The notes: a model not told the origin generated them from the letters alone. Shown: positions 1 to 11,118, counted from the stretch's first letter. The stretch: 64,000 nt of DNA from Nonomuraea indica (GCF_002850745.1 NZ_KZ559468.1:423280-487279); one strand, 5' to 3'. A program made the numbers and translations.

Positions 1-886
1 CGCCGCGCAGCTCCGCTGGGATCCCCGGCAGGGTCAGCTCGGCGGTGTCGATGTGGAACGTCTTCTTGCTCGCGTACGTGTCGAGGAAGCGCCTGGCCCG
101 CTCGGCCATGGGCCGTGACGCGTCCTCGCCGAGCAGGTTGATGACCGCCACGTCGTCGTTGACGACCTCGAACGCGCCCTGGAAGAACTCGCCGGAGTTG
201 AAGCCGGCCGCGTGCTTCCACTGCATCTCCTGCAGGAAGCACATGGCCAGTCCGTACGCCCAGTTGAAGCTGGGGCCGGAGCCGAGCACGTAGGTGATCG
301 GCTCGTCCTTCAGCGTCTCGGCGATGACGCGGGCCCGTTCCTCGTGCTGCTCGGCGGCGGAGACGAGGGCGTCCGGCAGGGCGTCCAGGGCCCGGTCCAG
401 CAGCGCCCAGTCGCGGGCGACGCCGCCCTGCCGCATGACGGCGTACGCGGCGAGCTGCAGGAACAGGTCGCTCTGGCCGGTGAAGGCGGCGTGGGCGGCG
501 TCGGCGAGCGGGCCGCCCTCCTTGCTCACCACGACCACCGTCGCGCCGGTGCTGCGGGCGTACTGCGCGGCGGCGACGGTCTCCTTGGTCTTGCCGGTGT
601 AGGAGGCGAGGAAGACCAGCGACCCCTCACCCATCCGCTTGGTGCGTCCGGTGTTGAGCTCGTCGCTCTGCAGCTTGTAGACGGGGTAGGTGTCCTCGCG
701 CTCCAGCAGGTAGTGGCCGGGGTAGGAGGCGATGAGGGAGCCGCCGGCGCCCACGAAGAAGACGTTGCGCAGGCCCTTGGCGGTGGCCTGGGCGACGAGC
801 TCCTCCAGCTGGGGCCGCTGGTTGATCGTCGCGCGCGCCTTGTCGGCCAGGTCTGACTCGATCGGTTTCAGGGGCAGCAGGGTCAC
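1..886 (-). CDS. SIS-domain sugar isomerase, FrlB-like deglycase (3' end outside window)
   Basis: At least 295 residues read from GTG at 886; the C-terminus lies beyond base 1. The protein has two SIS (sugar isomerase) halves. Early on it shows FFVGAGGSLIASYPGHYLLE and later GSGPSFNWAYGLAMC followed by EMQWKHAAGFNSGEFFQGAF. The EMQW...SGEFFxGxFE block is typical of the FrlB/fructosamine-6-phosphate deglycase branch, which splits fructoselysine-6-phosphate-type Amadori compounds into glucose-6-phosphate and the amine (family knowledge; the exact substrate is not readable here). GGAGA lies 5 nt before the GTG, supporting this start. A perfect 14-bp palindrome 28 nt upstream suggests control by a LacI-type repressor, though no such gene is adjacent. 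GlmS-like or other SIS isomerases are the alternatives. Confidence 0.85.
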   Translation of the reverse strand, partial: MTLLPLKPIESDLADKARATINQRPQLEELVAQATAKGLRNVFFVGAGGSLIASYPGHYLLEREDTYPVYKLQSDELNTGRTKRMGEGSLVFLASYTGKTKETVAAAQYARSTGATVVVVSKEGGPLADAAHAAFTGQSDLFLQLAAYAVMRQGGVARDWALLDRALDALPDALVSAAEQHEERARVIAETLKDEPITYVLGSGPSFNWAYGLAMCFLQEMQWKHAAGFNSGEFFQGAFEVVNDDVAVINLLGEDASRPMAERARRFLDTYASKKTFHIDTAELTLPGIPAELRG

Positions 887-913
887 GGTGTCTCCGTTCG
901 CGTCTCAAGAATG

Positions 914-950
914 TGAGAACGTTCTCAACGATGCGTTGGTAACGTTCTCA
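914..950. promoter_or_regulatory. Tandem LacI-type operator upstream of the SIS gene
   Basis: TGAGAACGTTCTCA (914-927) is a perfect 14-bp palindrome with the central CG usual for LacI-family operators. Ten bases of it, AACGTTCTCA, recur at 941-950, giving an imperfect second site 23 bp away, about two helical turns. The first site is about 27 nt from the SIS gene start, the same geometry as the CebR boxes later in this window. The cognate regulator is not seen here. Confidence 0.65.
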
Positions 951-981
951 CTGAGAGCGAGAGCCCGTCAAGGGGGAGAAC

Positions 982-1161
982 ATGGAGACCTGCGGCGCAC
1001 CGAACCGGCGCGGGCCGCGTGCGACAGACCGGCGGTACCGGCCGCCACCGCCCTGCAGGGGGGTGACGGCCGTCGGCGCGCACGTCTCGGCGATGGCCGT
1101 GCCGAGCCCGCTCTGCCCGCCGGCCGTGCCCGATGCGGAGGGTGGTCAGTCGCCGTCGTAG
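982..1161 (+). CDS. Possible 59-aa small ORF, unknown
   Basis: ATG at 982 is preceded by a strong AGGGGGAG Shine-Dalgarno at good spacing and lies just downstream of the operator region, divergent from the SIS gene. The product is rich in Arg and Pro with four Cys and no recognisable domain. About 88% of third positions are G or C, slightly below the surrounding genes. Its stop lies inside a 19-bp tandem duplication (GTGGTCAGTCGCCGTCGT at 1142-1159 and 1161-1178) that also covers the 3' end of the LeuA-like gene. It could be a chance reading frame. Confidence 0.2.
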   Translation: METCGAPNRRGPRATDRRYRPPPPCRGVTAVGAHVSAMAVPSPLCPPAVPDAEGGQSPS

Positions 1162-1164
1162 TGG

Positions 1165-2385
1165 TCAGTCGCCGTCGTGGCCGGGGAAGAGCAGCATCAG
1201 CTCACGCGGGTAGGCGGCGATGAGGCGCAGCTCGTCGTCGGTGAGCGGGCGTCCGGTCATCGCGTTGCACAACTGCACGAGCCGGAACGCCGTGTCCTCC
1301 TCGCGCACCTCCACGCCCAGCCCGTCCATGACGTGCCGGAATCCGGCCTTGCCGCCGTACTCGCCGGTGAGCACCACCCTGCCCGGTCGGCCGTGCCAGT
1401 CCTGCGGGAACGGGCCGAGCGCGGCCTCGTCGTACAGCTCGTAGTTGCCGTGGTCCTTCAGCGCTCCGTCGGCGTGGATGCCGCTCTCGTGCGCGAAGGC
1501 GTTGCGCCCGATACCGACCTGGTTGTACGGCACGGGCTGCCCGAACGCGTACGCCGCCCACAGCCCGAACCGGCGTGCCCAGGACAGGTCGAGCGCGTCA
1601 CCGATCTCCGCCCGCACCCCGAAGCCGTGCCGCAGCGCCAGGATCGTGGACAGCAGGTCGGCGTTGCCGGACCGTTCACCGATGCCGTTCACGCAGGTGT
1701 TGATCCACGCGTCCTGGCCGGCCTCCAGGTCGCCGAGCGCGCCCGACACCGAGTTGGCCACGGCCATGCCGAGGTCGTTGTGGCAGTGCGTCTCGACCGG
1801 CATCCCCGTGGCGGAGGCGAGCTTGGCGAACCGCTCGCGGATCCGGGCCGGGGTGTCGCCGCCGATCGTGTCGCAGTAGCGCACCCGGTCGGCGCCCGCC
1901 TCCTTGGCCGCCAGCGCGAACTCCAGCAGGAAGCCGTCGTCGGTCCGTGACCCGTCCTCGGCGTTGACCCCCACCGTCTCGGCGCCCGCCGCCTTGGCGG
2001 CCCGCACGGCGGCGGTCATCTCGCGGACGATCGCATCCCGGTCGAGGCGGCCGCGGAACTTGTTCTGGATCATGTAGTCGGAGGTGGAGATGGACAGGTT
2101 GTAGTGCCGCAGGCCCAGGGGGGCGGCCCGCTCCACGTCCTGCGTCACGCCCCGGCACCAGCCGGACAGCCGCAGGCCGCCGAACGCGCCGGCCTCGGCC
2201 AGGGCGACCTGCGCCCGCACGTACGGCACCTCGTGGAACAGGAACGGGAAGCCGATCTCGGACTGCGCCACGCCGAGCCGGCCCAGATAGAAGTTGACCA
2301 TGGTCTTGCCGAACTTCGACAGGCCGGTGCGCGCCGTCTGCACGCCGTCCCGGTTGGTCACGTCGAGGAAGTGGATGGTGGGCAT
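1165..2385 (-). CDS. 2-isopropylmalate/homocitrate synthase-like protein (HMGL-like family)
   Basis: About 406 residues starting MPTIHFLDVTNRDGVQTA. This is a TIM-barrel acyl-transferase of the LeuA/NifV/homocitrate synthase group, which condenses acetyl-CoA with a 2-oxoacid. Visible marks are DxTxRDGxQ at the N-terminus, the metal-binding ETHCHNDLGMAVANS, GIGERSGNADLL and NAFAHESGIHADG. It is shorter than LeuA (about 550-600 aa), and the C-terminal LeuA regulatory domain is absent, as in homocitrate or citramalate synthases. I chose ATG 2385 because the conserved family N-terminus begins there; a TTG at 2421 is possible. It is divergent from an HTH-citrate synthase, implying joint regulation and related acyl-CoA condensation chemistry. 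The substrate cannot be read from sequence alone. Confidence 0.8.
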   Translation of the reverse strand: MPTIHFLDVTNRDGVQTARTGLSKFGKTMVNFYLGRLGVAQSEIGFPFLFHEVPYVRAQVALAEAGAFGGLRLSGWCRGVTQDVERAAPLGLRHYNLSISTSDYMIQNKFRGRLDRDAIVREMTAAVRAAKAAGAETVGVNAEDGSRTDDGFLLEFALAAKEAGADRVRYCDTIGGDTPARIRERFAKLASATGMPVETHCHNDLGMAVANSVSGALGDLEAGQDAWINTCVNGIGERSGNADLLSTILALRHGFGVRAEIGDALDLSWARRFGLWAAYAFGQPVPYNQVGIGRNAFAHESGIHADGALKDHGNYELYDEAALGPFPQDWHGRPGRVVLTGEYGGKAGFRHVMDGLGVEVREEDTAFRLVQLCNAMTGRPLTDDELRLIAAYPRELMLLFPGHDGD

Positions 2386-2393
2386 ATCCTCAC

Positions 2394-2438
2394 GTTGACA
2401 CGCTCGTTCAATGTGTATCAATATTGATTTTCGTCAAC
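2394..2438. promoter_or_regulatory. Divergent promoter/operator region between LeuA-like and citrate synthase-like genes
   Basis: This is an AT-rich island in a GC-rich background. It contains the perfect 12-bp palindrome ATCAATATTGAT (2417-2428) and an outer inverted repeat GTTGAC (2394-2399)/GTCAAC (2433-2438). The only regulator-like protein next to it is the HTH domain of the citrate synthase fusion, which may bind here (inference). Confidence 0.5.
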
Positions 2439-2450
2439 ATGGAGGCGGCG

Positions 2451-3830
2451 ATGGAGTGGATCGACGCGGCGACGGCGGCCGAGCGGCTCGGCGTCAAACC
2501 CGCCACCCTCTACGCGTACGTCAGCAGGGGCGTGCTCACCCGGCGGCACGGTGACGACGGGCGGCGCAGCCTGTTCGACGCGGCCGAGGTGGAGCGGCTG
2601 GCGCGGCGCGGCAGACCGCGCGGGCAGCCGCCCGAGCTGGTCATCGAGTCCGCCGTCACGGCGCTCGGCCCCGACCGCCCGCACTACCGGGGCCGCGACG
2701 CCCTCGCCCTGGCCCGCACCACCCCCTTCGAGACCGCCGCCGAGTGGCTGTGGACGGGCGATCCGGCAGTCCTGGCGGCAGGCGGGGAGAACGACGCGAT
2801 CCCGCCGGCACCGGTGGCGCGGGACGGGGCACAGCGAGAGGAGAGCGACACCTCACCGCCGGAGAGCCGCGCCGACGCGGGAGCCCGGCTGAGAGCGCCG
2901 GGCCCCGACGGTGACGCGGCGGACCAGTTGCGGGCGGCGGGCCCCGATGGTGGCGTGGCGGACCGGTTGTGGGTGGCGGATCCCGACGGCGTGCGCGCCG
3001 CCGTCGCCGCGCAGCGGGGCCTGCCCGCCGACCCCCTCCCCATCGACCGGCTCCAGGTGATCACGACGGTGCTCGGCGCGTCCGACTCGCTGCGCCACCA
3101 GCTCGACCCCGCCTCCGTCGCCGCCACCGGCCGCCGCCTCGTGGCCGGCCTCGTCGGCGCGCTGCCGCCGTTGCGTGAGCCGGCCGGAGAGTCGATCCCG
3201 GCCCGGCTCTGGTCGCGGCTGTGCCCGCACCCCGCCACTCCGGCCCTGCTCGACACCCTGCGGGCCGCGCTCGTGCTGCTCGCCGACCACGAGCTGGCCC
3301 CCTCCACGCTCGCCGCCCGGGTCGCCGCCTCCGCCCGCGCCGATCCGTACGCCGTTGTGCTGACCGGCCTCGGCGTGCTCGCCGGCCCCCTGCACGGTGG
3401 GGCGTTGTACGCCGCCGAACGCCTGCTGGCCGAGGTGGGCACGCCCGGCGCGGCGGCCCGCGTGCTGGCCGACCGGGCCAGACGCGGCGAACGCGTCCCC
3501 GGCTTCGGCCACTCCGTCTACAAGAACGGCGACGCCCGCGGCGGCCTGCTGCTCGACCTGGTACGGCAGGCGGTGCCCGGCCACGACCGCACCGCCGCGG
3601 CGTCGGCCGTGCTGGCCGAGGCGCGCAGGAGGCGGCTGCCCGAGCCGAACATCGACTTCGCCCTGGCCGCCCTCACCTCGGTCACCGGCATGGTGCCCGG
3701 CGCTGGGGAGGCGATCTTCGCCGTCGCCCGGACGGCAGGCTGGCTCGCCCACGCCATGGAGGAGTACGCCGGTGGCACGCTGCTGCGGCTGCGCGCCTCC
3801 TACACCGGCCCGCCCGTGACCGGCCCCTGA
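2451..3830 (+). CDS. Helix-turn-helix/citrate synthase fusion protein
   Basis: 459 residues from ATG 2451, with GGAGG five bases upstream; upstream in-frame starts lack this. Residues 1-50 form a MerR/excisionase-like helix-turn-helix (WIDAATAAERLGVKPATLYAYVSRG ... RRSLFDAAEVERL). Residues ~60-100 and ~185-459 are a citrate synthase fold: GPLHGGALYAAERLL carries the first active-site His, PGFGHSVYKNGDARG the second, and PEPNIDFALAAL the Asp region. Between them lies a ~80-residue low-complexity insert with a 13-residue repeat. Citrate or methylcitrate synthases catalyse acetyl/propionyl-CoA plus oxoacid condensation. With the divergent LeuA-like gene it may form a small pathway or an enzyme-regulator pair. 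HTH-bearing citrate synthases are known in actinobacteria; their role is, to my knowledge, not established. Confidence 0.85.
   Translation: MEWIDAATAAERLGVKPATLYAYVSRGVLTRRHGDDGRRSLFDAAEVERLARRGRPRGQPPELVIESAVTALGPDRPHYRGRDALALARTTPFETAAEWLWTGDPAVLAAGGENDAIPPAPVARDGAQREESDTSPPESRADAGARLRAPGPDGDAADQLRAAGPDGGVADRLWVADPDGVRAAVAAQRGLPADPLPIDRLQVITTVLGASDSLRHQLDPASVAATGRRLVAGLVGALPPLREPAGESIPARLWSRLCPHPATPALLDTLRAALVLLADHELAPSTLAARVAASARADPYAVVLTGLGVLAGPLHGGALYAAERLLAEVGTPGAAARVLADRARRGERVPGFGHSVYKNGDARGGLLLDLVRQAVPGHDRTAAASAVLAEARRRRLPEPNIDFALAALTSVTGMVPGAGEAIFAVARTAGWLAHAMEEYAGGTLLRLRASYTGPPVTGP
2897..2995 (+). repeat. 39-bp in-frame repeat inside citrate synthase-like gene
   Basis: About 2.5 degenerate copies with a 39-bp period (key block CCCGACGG at ~2904, 2943 and 2982) encode the 13-residue units APGPDGDAADQLR, AAGPDGGVADRLW and VADPDGV. 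They form part of an insert between the two parts of the citrate synthase fold. Confidence 0.7.
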
Positions 3831-3921
3831 CGCCCCTCGGCCCACGGCGCGGCCCGGACCCCGTTCACGATCGCCCAGGCTTCCAGTCGTTCGGGGAAGA
3901 CCCGCCGTTGCCCGCACCCCG

Positions 3922-4749
3922 TCAGGCGTGCTGCTCCAGCCAGGTGGCGACGTGTTCGACATAGCTGTCGACGTGTCCCAAGGGCCGTCCGCCGAGTTCG
4001 AGGACTGCGACGAGGTGGTCAACGCCGAAGGTCTCCTCCCAGGTACGGGCGCGCCGGTAGGTCTCACCGTCGACGGCCCGGCGGAGATTGTCCCAGCCGT
4101 GCCAGCCCATGAAGGCGGCGTCGATCGCGGGATCGAACAGGTGAGCGCGATCCCAGTCGAGGACGCCGATCAGCTTGCCGTCCTCGCTCCAGTGGACGTT
4201 CTGCCCGACGAGGTCGCCGTGGACGAGCGAGTCGGAGACCGGCTCCAGAGCCAGTGCCTCCTCCAGGCGTCTGCGGCCCTCGCTCCGCCACCTGTCGGGG
4301 AAGCGCGGGATGACCTCCTCGGCGAGGATCGCCGCCCAGTGGTCCCGGCCGGCCTGCTCGCGCGGTGCCGGCAGGACGGCACGCAGCTCCGGCGTGACGG
4401 GAACCTCTCGGACGGCTCTGAGTAGCTCGCCGATCCGCGCGGGATCACCCTCGCCCTCGGGCAGGCCGGCGCCGTCGATCCAGGACACGGCGACGGCGGC
4501 TCGATCGCCGAACCTCGTCACCGGCGTCAGCGGCTCGGGGACGGCGAACGGCGGTCCAGCGGCAGCGATCAGACGCAGGAGTTCCGTGCGGCGCGGCAGG
4601 GCCTCGGTCCCGAGGGGGCGTCTACTGATCCGTACGGCCGCGATCCCGGGAAGCAGAACGACGTCGTGGACCCCGCCTCGAGTGATCCGTGCCGCATCGA
4701 GGGAGGTGCCCGGCAGGAGCGCGTCAGCTATCGCCAGCAGGTCGTTCAT
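3922..4749 (-). CDS. Aminoglycoside phosphotransferase (APH)-like kinase
   Basis: 275 residues. The APH/choline-kinase fold is shown by SLVHGDLVGQNVHW (catalytic HGD near residues 177-179, then Asn) and GVLDWDRAHLFDP (metal-binding Asp ~198). Upstream N-lobe strands include VAVSWIDG. Such proteins phosphorylate small molecules such as aminoglycosides, macrolides or metabolites; the substrate is unknown. The ATG overlaps the stop (ATGA) of a 38-codon ORF that itself overlaps the SMC gene stop, so this may be the last gene of the SMC operon. Third positions are less GC-biased than in the SMC genes, which hints at a separate origin. Confidence 0.8.
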   Translation of the reverse strand: MNDLLAIADALLPGTSLDAARITRGGVHDVVLLPGIAAVRISRRPLGTEALPRRTELLRLIAAAGPPFAVPEPLTPVTRFGDRAAVAVSWIDGAGLPEGEGDPARIGELLRAVREVPVTPELRAVLPAPREQAGRDHWAAILAEEVIPRFPDRWRSEGRRRLEEALALEPVSDSLVHGDLVGQNVHWSEDGKLIGVLDWDRAHLFDPAIDAAFMGWHGWDNLRRAVDGETYRRARTWEETFGVDHLVAVLELGGRPLGHVDSYVEHVATWLEQHA

Positions 4750-4858
4750 CCAGGAGGAGCCTTCTCTGGGACGATGTCTCGTAGGCCGGTCGGATCAGGG
4801 CTCTTGAGCCGGCGGCCGAGCTCGGCAACTGCTCGATCCTCCCGGGGGCACTGGCCGG

Positions 4859-4862
<4 letters not shown>
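4746..4862 (-). CDS. 38-aa small ORF bridging SMC and APH-like genes
   Basis: The ORF exactly fills the gap between two genes. Its ATG (4862) overlaps the SMC stop as ATGA, and its TGA (4746-4748) overlaps the APH-like ATG as ATGA. The product begins MTGQCPREDRAVAELGRRLK, contains one Cys and a predicted short charged helix, and ends PEKAPPG. About a third of its codons end in A or T, unlike the SMC genes. It may be a translational coupling ORF or a small protein; chance cannot be excluded. Confidence 0.4.
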
Positions 4863-8032
<3,170 letters not shown>

Positions 8033-8168
8033 CTCGAACCCCCGTTACCCTTCCGTCTGTCGTTCGCCTGACCGGCCCGTCGCCGGCCATCTCGTCCCGC
8101 ACCGCTCGTCCGCGTGCCGGACGCCCGCCCCGGCGCCGCTCGCCGCCTCGCCGGGCGCGCCTCGGGGC

Positions 8169-9692
8169 CTAATCGGCCGATCTCCGCGCGCGTACGGCGC
8201 CGGCGAGAGGCGTGTGCGGCCCGGCCGCCAGGATCAGCTCCTCCTGCAGCCGCCGCCGCGCCGCCGGGGTGAGCCGGTGGAACTGCGGCCCCGGCACGTA
8301 GCCGCCCGCCTCCTCCCCGGCCTTCACCTGGGTCAGCAGCCCGGCATGGCGCAACGTCCGCAACGCCGCCTCCAGCTCGCCGATCGGCACCTGGGTGTGC
8401 CGCCGCAGCTCGTCGACCGGCGTCGGGTGCGGCGACGCCCAGGTGTCCTCGGGCAGCAGGCCCTCCGCGCGGGGGATCGCCACCGAGTGCACGAGGACCA
8501 GGGTCAGCACGGCCTTCGCCGCCTCGCCCAGCCGCGCCTGCCCCGCCCCGCCCCGGCCTCCAGGGCGCCCCTCGGAGACGCTCTCGTCGGACAGGCGGGC
8601 CGCCCGGGCCGCGGCGTGGTCGTCGTAGCCGGAGATCCAGCGTTCGCGGTGCGGGATCAGCGTCCGCCCGCGCCGGGCCAGCATCTCGCCGAGGGTGTGC
8701 CGCAGCGCCGGGTCGCGCAGGCCCGCGAACCTCGCCTCCGGCACGGGCTCCGCGGCGTGCTCCACCGCCATGAACGCCGCCACCAGCTCGGCCCGCCGCC
8801 GTTCGTCGTAGCCGCCCAGCAGGTCGTCGAACTCGGCCGCGCCCCCCTCGACCTGCCCGCCGAGCCGCACCCGCGGCGCGGCGGCGTCCGGCTCCGGGGA
8901 GGAGTCGTGGCGGGCGGTGGGGTCCGGCTCGCCGGACGGGGCCGGAGGGGGCACGGGATCCGTCCGCGCGGGGGCGCCGGCGCCCGCGGCGGGGCTCTCC
9001 GGGTCGGCGGCGGTCGTGCCCGCCGTCGCGGCCACTGCCAGGGGCGTGTCCACCGCCAGAGGAGTGTCCGCCGCCACGGCGGTCGTGTCCGCTGCCACGG
9101 CGGTCGTGTCCGCTGCCACGGCGGTCGTGTCCGCCGTGGCGGCCGCGATGATGTCGGCGTCCGCCACGACCGTCAGCGCGGCGCGCTCAGGCTCCGGCAC
9201 CCGCCGCACGAGCTCCTTGAGCTGCGCGTACGACTTCACCGGCCACAGGGCGCAGCGCGGCCCGAGCGTGACGAGACCGTCGGCCATGACGATCCAGGCG
9301 GAGTCGTGCAGCCGGCGCAGCGCGCCGCGCGCCCAGTTGCGCATGAGGTCGTCGGTGCGCCCGATCAGCGCGCGATAGGTGTCGAGCACCAGCTCCACCG
9401 GAGCGGGGTCACCCGGCCACGGGTCGGCGGACTGGTCGGTCCAGCAGCACCTGAGGCAGGCGGCGAGGACCCGGCGCGTCTCGCCGGCCCGCTCCACCGG
9501 GACCGGCGCCACCTGGTGCTCCTCCAGCAGCGACGGGGTGGCCCCGTCGGGCCACACGGGCAGCGCCTCGCCGGTGGAGTCGGGCCGGGTGAGCCGCAGC
9601 ATGCCGGCGGGCGCGGCGGCCCCGGCCCCGAGCGGGAGCGGGCCGCCCGCGCGGGCGAGCACGTGCGCGGTGGCGTCGTCGGTGCGGATCAT
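8169..9692 (-). CDS. KITE-like (MukE/JetB-type) subunit of the SMC complex, predicted
   Basis: 507 residues. ATG 9692 is preceded by GGAG at 8 nt; a GTG at 9701 has no usable ribosome site. The N-terminal third (ELVLDTYRALIGRTDDLMRN, then ALRRLHDSAWIVMADGLVTL) and the C-terminal part (PTPVDELRRHTQVPIGELEA, LRTLRHAGLLTQVKAG) both look like winged-helix domains, as in KITE proteins that bind a kleisin. A ~90-residue Ala/Pro/Thr-rich linker with a 21-bp DNA repeat separates them, making the protein roughly twice the length of MukE or JetB. The assignment rests on fold-like patterns and on its place between the kleisin-like and SMC genes; I do not recognise a named family. Confidence 0.55.
   Translation of the reverse strand: MIRTDDATAHVLARAGGPLPLGAGAAAPAGMLRLTRPDSTGEALPVWPDGATPSLLEEHQVAPVPVERAGETRRVLAACLRCCWTDQSADPWPGDPAPVELVLDTYRALIGRTDDLMRNWARGALRRLHDSAWIVMADGLVTLGPRCALWPVKSYAQLKELVRRVPEPERAALTVVADADIIAAATADTTAVAADTTAVAADTTAVAADTPLAVDTPLAVAATAGTTAADPESPAAGAGAPARTDPVPPPAPSGEPDPTARHDSSPEPDAAAPRVRLGGQVEGGAAEFDDLLGGYDERRRAELVAAFMAVEHAAEPVPEARFAGLRDPALRHTLGEMLARRGRTLIPHRERWISGYDDHAAARAARLSDESVSEGRPGGRGGAGQARLGEAAKAVLTLVLVHSVAIPRAEGLLPEDTWASPHPTPVDELRRHTQVPIGELEAALRTLRHAGLLTQVKAGEEAGGYVPGPQFHRLTPAARRRLQEELILAAGPHTPLAGAVRARRSAD
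9064..9126 (+). repeat. 21-bp tandem repeat within KITE-like gene
   Basis: GTGTCCGCTGCCACGGCGGTC (20 bases of it identical) recurs three times at 21-bp period, with degenerate copies on both sides. It encodes the heptad TTAVAAD in the linker on the minus strand. In-frame repeats of this type can change number without breaking the gene. Confidence 0.8.
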
Positions 9693-9798
9693 GTGAGGCA
9701 CTCCAGGCGACAGGTCATGCGGGGACGTTCCGGGCGACGGGCCGTGCGGGGCACTCCAGGCCGGTCGCGCGAGCCGGCGCGACCGGAGCGACGCGGCG

Positions 9799-10998
9799 TC
9801 ACGGGACGCGCTCCAGGTAGCCGTGGGACAGCCAGGACGGCTCCCGCGCCGGATCGATCGTCAGGTCGTCGGACCAGGTCAGCCGGTAGGGCAGCTCGGG
9901 CCGCAGGTCGACCGTGGTCAGGTCGGCCAGCAGGCGGCGTGCCGAGGGCCAGTCGGCGCCGAGCACGTCGGCCAGCGCCACCCTCGACGCCGATCCCAGC
10001 ACCGACTCGGCCACCTGCGCCAGCCGCTCCAGCGCGGCCGTCGGCGAGGAGTCGAGGGAACCCTCGGGCCCGGCGTCGGGAAGGGCGGAACGCGGGGGAG
10101 TGGGCTGTGCCGGAGCCGGCCGGGGAGCCTCGTCGACGGCCCGCGCGATCGCGGCCGGATCGTGCCACGGCGCCGGCGCGTCGAACACGAACCCGTCGAG
10201 CACCGCCGCGAGCCGTTCCTTGCCCGCCGTCTGGGTGAACGTGCGCCACGTCTCGGTCGGCAGCAGCGTCAGGTTGCGGGTCGTGCCCGCCGAGTCGGCC
10301 AGCCGGCCGGCCGCGCGCCGGGAGGCGTCACTGTAGGCGTAGATCGCGGCGCGCAGGTCGGTGCAGACGCGGTCGAGCTCGGGCCAGCGGGTCAGGATCG
10401 TGCCGTGCAGGCTCTGCGCGCGCCGCGCGATCTCCTCGGTGCCCCACAGCTTGGGCGCCTGCTCGCGCAGCTCCTCGATCGTGCCGGTGGTCAGCGTGAT
10501 CAGCTCCAGCGCCCACAGCCGGAACGCCCGCGCCAGGTTGGCGGCGCTCTGCCTGGCCTCCTCCATCGTGGTGCGCGGGTCGGCGACGTTGAGGTCCTCC
10601 AGGGCGAGCAGCCGGTGCATCTCGGACTGGCCGCCGTCGTCCATCATCCGCCGGATGAACATCAGTCCGACGACGCTGGTGAACGAGGCGCGGTAGCGGA
10701 GCTGGTGCGGCTTGGGGAACACCTCGCGGATCGCGCCGAGGCCCTTGAGCACCCGCAGCCGGTTGTCGAACTGGTCGGCGGGGTAGGCGCGGCAGGCGAA
10801 GCGCATCTGCTCGTGCGTCAGCCACTCCTCGCCCGCCTCCGCGAACGCGGCGAACAGCGTCTCGGCGATGTCGACGAGGGCGGGGTCGTCGACGACGGCG
10901 CCGCTGTCGCGGGCGAGCGCGGCGAACATCCGGCGGTAGGTCGACAGGACGGCCTCGTCGGAGAGCGCGGCGTCGAGGGTCAGGGGCTGATCGGACAC
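9799..10998 (-). CDS. Kleisin-like (MukF/JetA-type) subunit of the SMC complex, predicted
   Basis: 399 residues from GTG 10998, chosen because the conserved-looking text begins MSDQPLTLDAALSDEAV. An N-terminal winged-helix-like segment (about 50-105: LTHEQMRFACRAYPADQFDN ... LKGLGAIREVF) is followed by a helical middle. A Pro-rich linker (about 290-315) and a second winged-helix-like end (about 318-399, with ADWPSARRLLADLTTVDL) complete it. Two terminal winged helices around helices fit a kleisin that bridges SMC heads, as in MukF or JetA. This is the first gene of the three-gene operon, followed at ~100 nt by the KITE-like gene. I do not recognise a named family, so the role is inferred from architecture and order. 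Confidence 0.55.
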   Translation of the reverse strand: MSDQPLTLDAALSDEAVLSTYRRMFAALARDSGAVVDDPALVDIAETLFAAFAEAGEEWLTHEQMRFACRAYPADQFDNRLRVLKGLGAIREVFPKPHQLRYRASFTSVVGLMFIRRMMDDGGQSEMHRLLALEDLNVADPRTTMEEARQSAANLARAFRLWALELITLTTGTIEELREQAPKLWGTEEIARRAQSLHGTILTRWPELDRVCTDLRAAIYAYSDASRRAAGRLADSAGTTRNLTLLPTETWRTFTQTAGKERLAAVLDGFVFDAPAPWHDPAAIARAVDEAPRPAPAQPTPPRSALPDAGPEGSLDSSPTAALERLAQVAESVLGSASRVALADVLGADWPSARRLLADLTTVDLRPELPYRLTWSDDLTIDPAREPSWLSHGYLERVP

Positions 10999-11118
10999 GC
11001 GCTCTAAGGTAAGGCTTCGCGCCGACAACAACGGACTCGCGCGGCCTCCCGGGCGCGCCCGGCCGCCGTCACGGGTCCGCCCGGTCGCCGTCACGGGTCC
11101 GCCCGGACGCCGCCCGGC

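Noticed and set aside
3831..4749. Possible JetD-type nuclease downstream of the SMC gene
   Set aside because: The only genes there are a 38-codon ORF and an APH-like kinase with HGD and DWD motifs; no TOPRIM pattern.
11005..11016. TAAGGTAAGGCT before the kleisin-like gene resembles half of an IdeR/DmdR iron box
   Set aside because: Only the left half matches (10 of 12) and the right half has no symmetry.
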